Source of the DNA: Salmonella enterica subsp. arizonae
Lineage (GTDB): Bacteria > Pseudomonadota > Gammaproteobacteria > Enterobacterales > Enterobacteriaceae
DNA: 64,000 nucleotides
Direction: 5' to 3'
Assembly (NCBI RefSeq): GCF_008692845.1
Contig: NZ_VXJW01000011.1
Location: forward strand, 62,001 to 126,000
The notes under the pieces are model-generated. The model was not told where the DNA came from. It saw only the letters and a list, made by a program, of their open reading frames with translations, and did no database searches. Position 1 is the stretch's first letter; each line of letters starts with the position of its first letter. Shown here one piece after another: positions 63,075 to 64,000 of this stretch. The translations under genes and the position numbers were made by a program.

Positions 63075-63316
63075 GAAAAAAGGCGACAGAGTAATCTGCC
63101 GCCTTTTTTCTTGACTCATGACCCTTAACGAGCTCCACCATCCCTGTTAGCTATCAACACGCCCTGTTTTTCCCTTAGCCTTGAACATCCCCTGTTGTTT
63201 CCATTTCCTTTTACTAACGTCTCCGGACGTTTGTCTTCCTGACAATCCTGTGTCTTCGCCTCCTGGCGCTCCTGACCCTCATCCTGAGTCGTTGATCCTG
63301 TTAGCGTCCTCGCTAT
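63075..63316 (-). ncRNA. csrC: CsrC, CsrA-sequestering small RNA
   Basis: The minus-strand RNA of about 242 nt begins auagcgaggacgcuaacagg and carries many GGA motifs, most of them in loops (for example ucaggaugaggg, gccaggaggcg, cguccggagacg), the binding sites of CsrA. It ends in a terminator with stem GGCGGCAG/CUGUCGCC and a U run. Position between yihI and engB equals E. coli csrC. It titrates CsrA and so affects glycogen, motility and virulence control. Confidence 0.92.
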
Positions 63317-63323
63317 GTACGTT

Positions 63324-63351
63324 ACTTTACGCTTTTAGGGTGAACTAACAA
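63324..63351 (-). promoter_or_regulatory. Predicted csrC promoter
   Basis: On the minus strand TTGTTA (63346-63351) and TAAAGT (63324-63329) are separated by 16 bases, and the predicted CsrC start lies seven bases after the -10. Confidence 0.5.
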
Positions 63352-63588
63352 GATACCGACACGGCAACCCCCTCTTTTTCAGACAATTACCTTTCTATAA
63401 ATTTCTGATTTAACTGTATTAAATGAGTTTCAACGTTGCAACGATTCTGTCATGTCGCATAGGGATAATGGGCAATATCTTACACAACGTATGGCTTTTG
63501 CTTACAGCGTCGGCGTACCGAAAAATCCGCCTTTTGCTGGCGTTCAGGTATAATCGCGGCAAAGCTTTGACTGACGGAGACGAGCGCT

Positions 63589-64000
63589 TTGACTAACCTG
63601 AATTATCAACAGACGCATTTTGTGATGAGTGCGCCTGATATTCGCCATTTACCTTCCGATTCCGGAATTGAAGTGGCTTTTGCTGGCCGTTCCAATGCAG
63701 GCAAATCCAGCGCCCTGAACACTCTGACGAACCAAAAGAGCCTGGCGCGCACCTCTAAAACGCCAGGCCGTACCCAACTGATTAACCTGTTTGAAGTGGT
63801 AGACGGCAAACGCCTCGTCGATCTGCCGGGCTATGGCTACGCAGAAGTCCCGGAAGAGATGAAACGCAAATGGCAACGCGCGCTGGGGGAATATCTGGAG
63901 AAGCGTCAAAGCCTACAGGGCTTAGTCGTTTTGATGGATATCCGCCATCCGTTGAAAGACCTCGACCAACAGATGATTCAGTGGGCTGTAGAGAGCAATA
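63589..64000 (+). CDS. engB: EngB (YihA), ribosome biogenesis GTPase, 5' part
   Basis: The window holds the first 137 codons. The start is TTG at 63589 (encoding [19 protein letters not shown]), as in E. coli; a later ATG (12 codons on, in HFVM) is less likely. Motifs are P-loop GRSNAGKSS and the G3 DLPGYGY. It acts in 50S assembly and division. The C-terminal part is outside the window. A TATAAT lies at 63549-63554. Confidence 0.95.
   Translation, partial: MTNLNYQQTHFVMSAPDIRHLPSDSGIEVAFAGRSNAGKSSALNTLTNQKSLARTSKTPGRTQLINLFEVVDGKRLVDLPGYGYAEVPEEMKRKWQRALGEYLEKRQSLQGLVVLMDIRHPLKDLDQQMIQWAVESN

Overview
The window is chromosomal DNA of an enterobacterium, almost certainly Salmonella enterica. 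The backbone follows the E. coli K-12 order (yiiM, sodA, rhaTRSBADM, frvABR, yiiG, fdhD, fdoGHI-fdhE, yiiD-dtd-yihYX, the yih sulfoquinovose cluster, ompL, typA, glnALG, hemN, yihI, csrC, engB). Features I associate with Salmonella are a TRAP transporter in place of kdgT, an alcohol dehydrogenase inside the rha operon, azlCD next to rhaM, and yshB. These assignments come from recognising protein families and gene order. No database search was run.

Layout. 1-4322: yiiM (cut by the window edge), sodA with a Fur box, and a TRAP transporter operon in which all three genes carry inactivating lesions. 4395-15400: a truncated KdgM-type porin, the rhamnose regulon (rhaT, rhaR, rhaS, rhaB, rhaA, rhaD, a FucO-like dehydrogenase, rhaM), and a cupin regulator divergent from an AzlCD exporter. 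15585-17913: the decayed frv PTS operon. frvA is intact. frvB has deletions, a stop codon and an inserted piece of lptF. frvX is gone and frvR is broken. 17960-18631: a small DUF1471 protein, a probable yiiG tail and an IS3-family remnant.

18.7-31.2 kb is an AT-rich accessory island between the yiiG remnant and fdhD. Its left arm (+ strand) encodes an 84-residue peptide with a double-glycine-type leader, a beta-helix repeat protein, a CvaA-like membrane fusion protein and a CvaB-like peptidase/ABC exporter. This is the architecture of a class II microcin locus without an evident immunity gene. Its right arm (- strand) encodes a 1370-residue trimeric autotransporter adhesin, a TpgA-like lipoprotein (BamE-like plus OmpA-like domains), a second lipoprotein and an AraC-family regulator.

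31.2-42.5 kb: fdhD, the selenocysteine-containing formate dehydrogenase O operon with fdhE, a HigBA-type toxin-antitoxin pair with a palindromic operator, an esterase whose start lies just after a strong LexA box, then yiiD-dtd-yihY-yihX. 42.7-54.2 kb: the sulfoquinovose cluster (yihW repressor; yihV; yihU-T-S-R-Q-P-O-ompL). The kinase gene yihV is frameshifted, so the sulfo-EMP pathway should be blocked at sulfofructose phosphorylation. 54.3-64 kb: typA, the nitrogen regulon glnA-glnL-glnG with NtrC sites and a sigma54 promoter, yshB, hemN, yihI, the CsrC sRNA and the start of engB.

Broken sugar- and acid-use genes (TRAP, frv, yihV) beside intact housekeeping genes suggest a lineage losing gut catabolic functions, as in host-adapted serovars. 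That is inference; the serovar cannot be named from the sequence alone.
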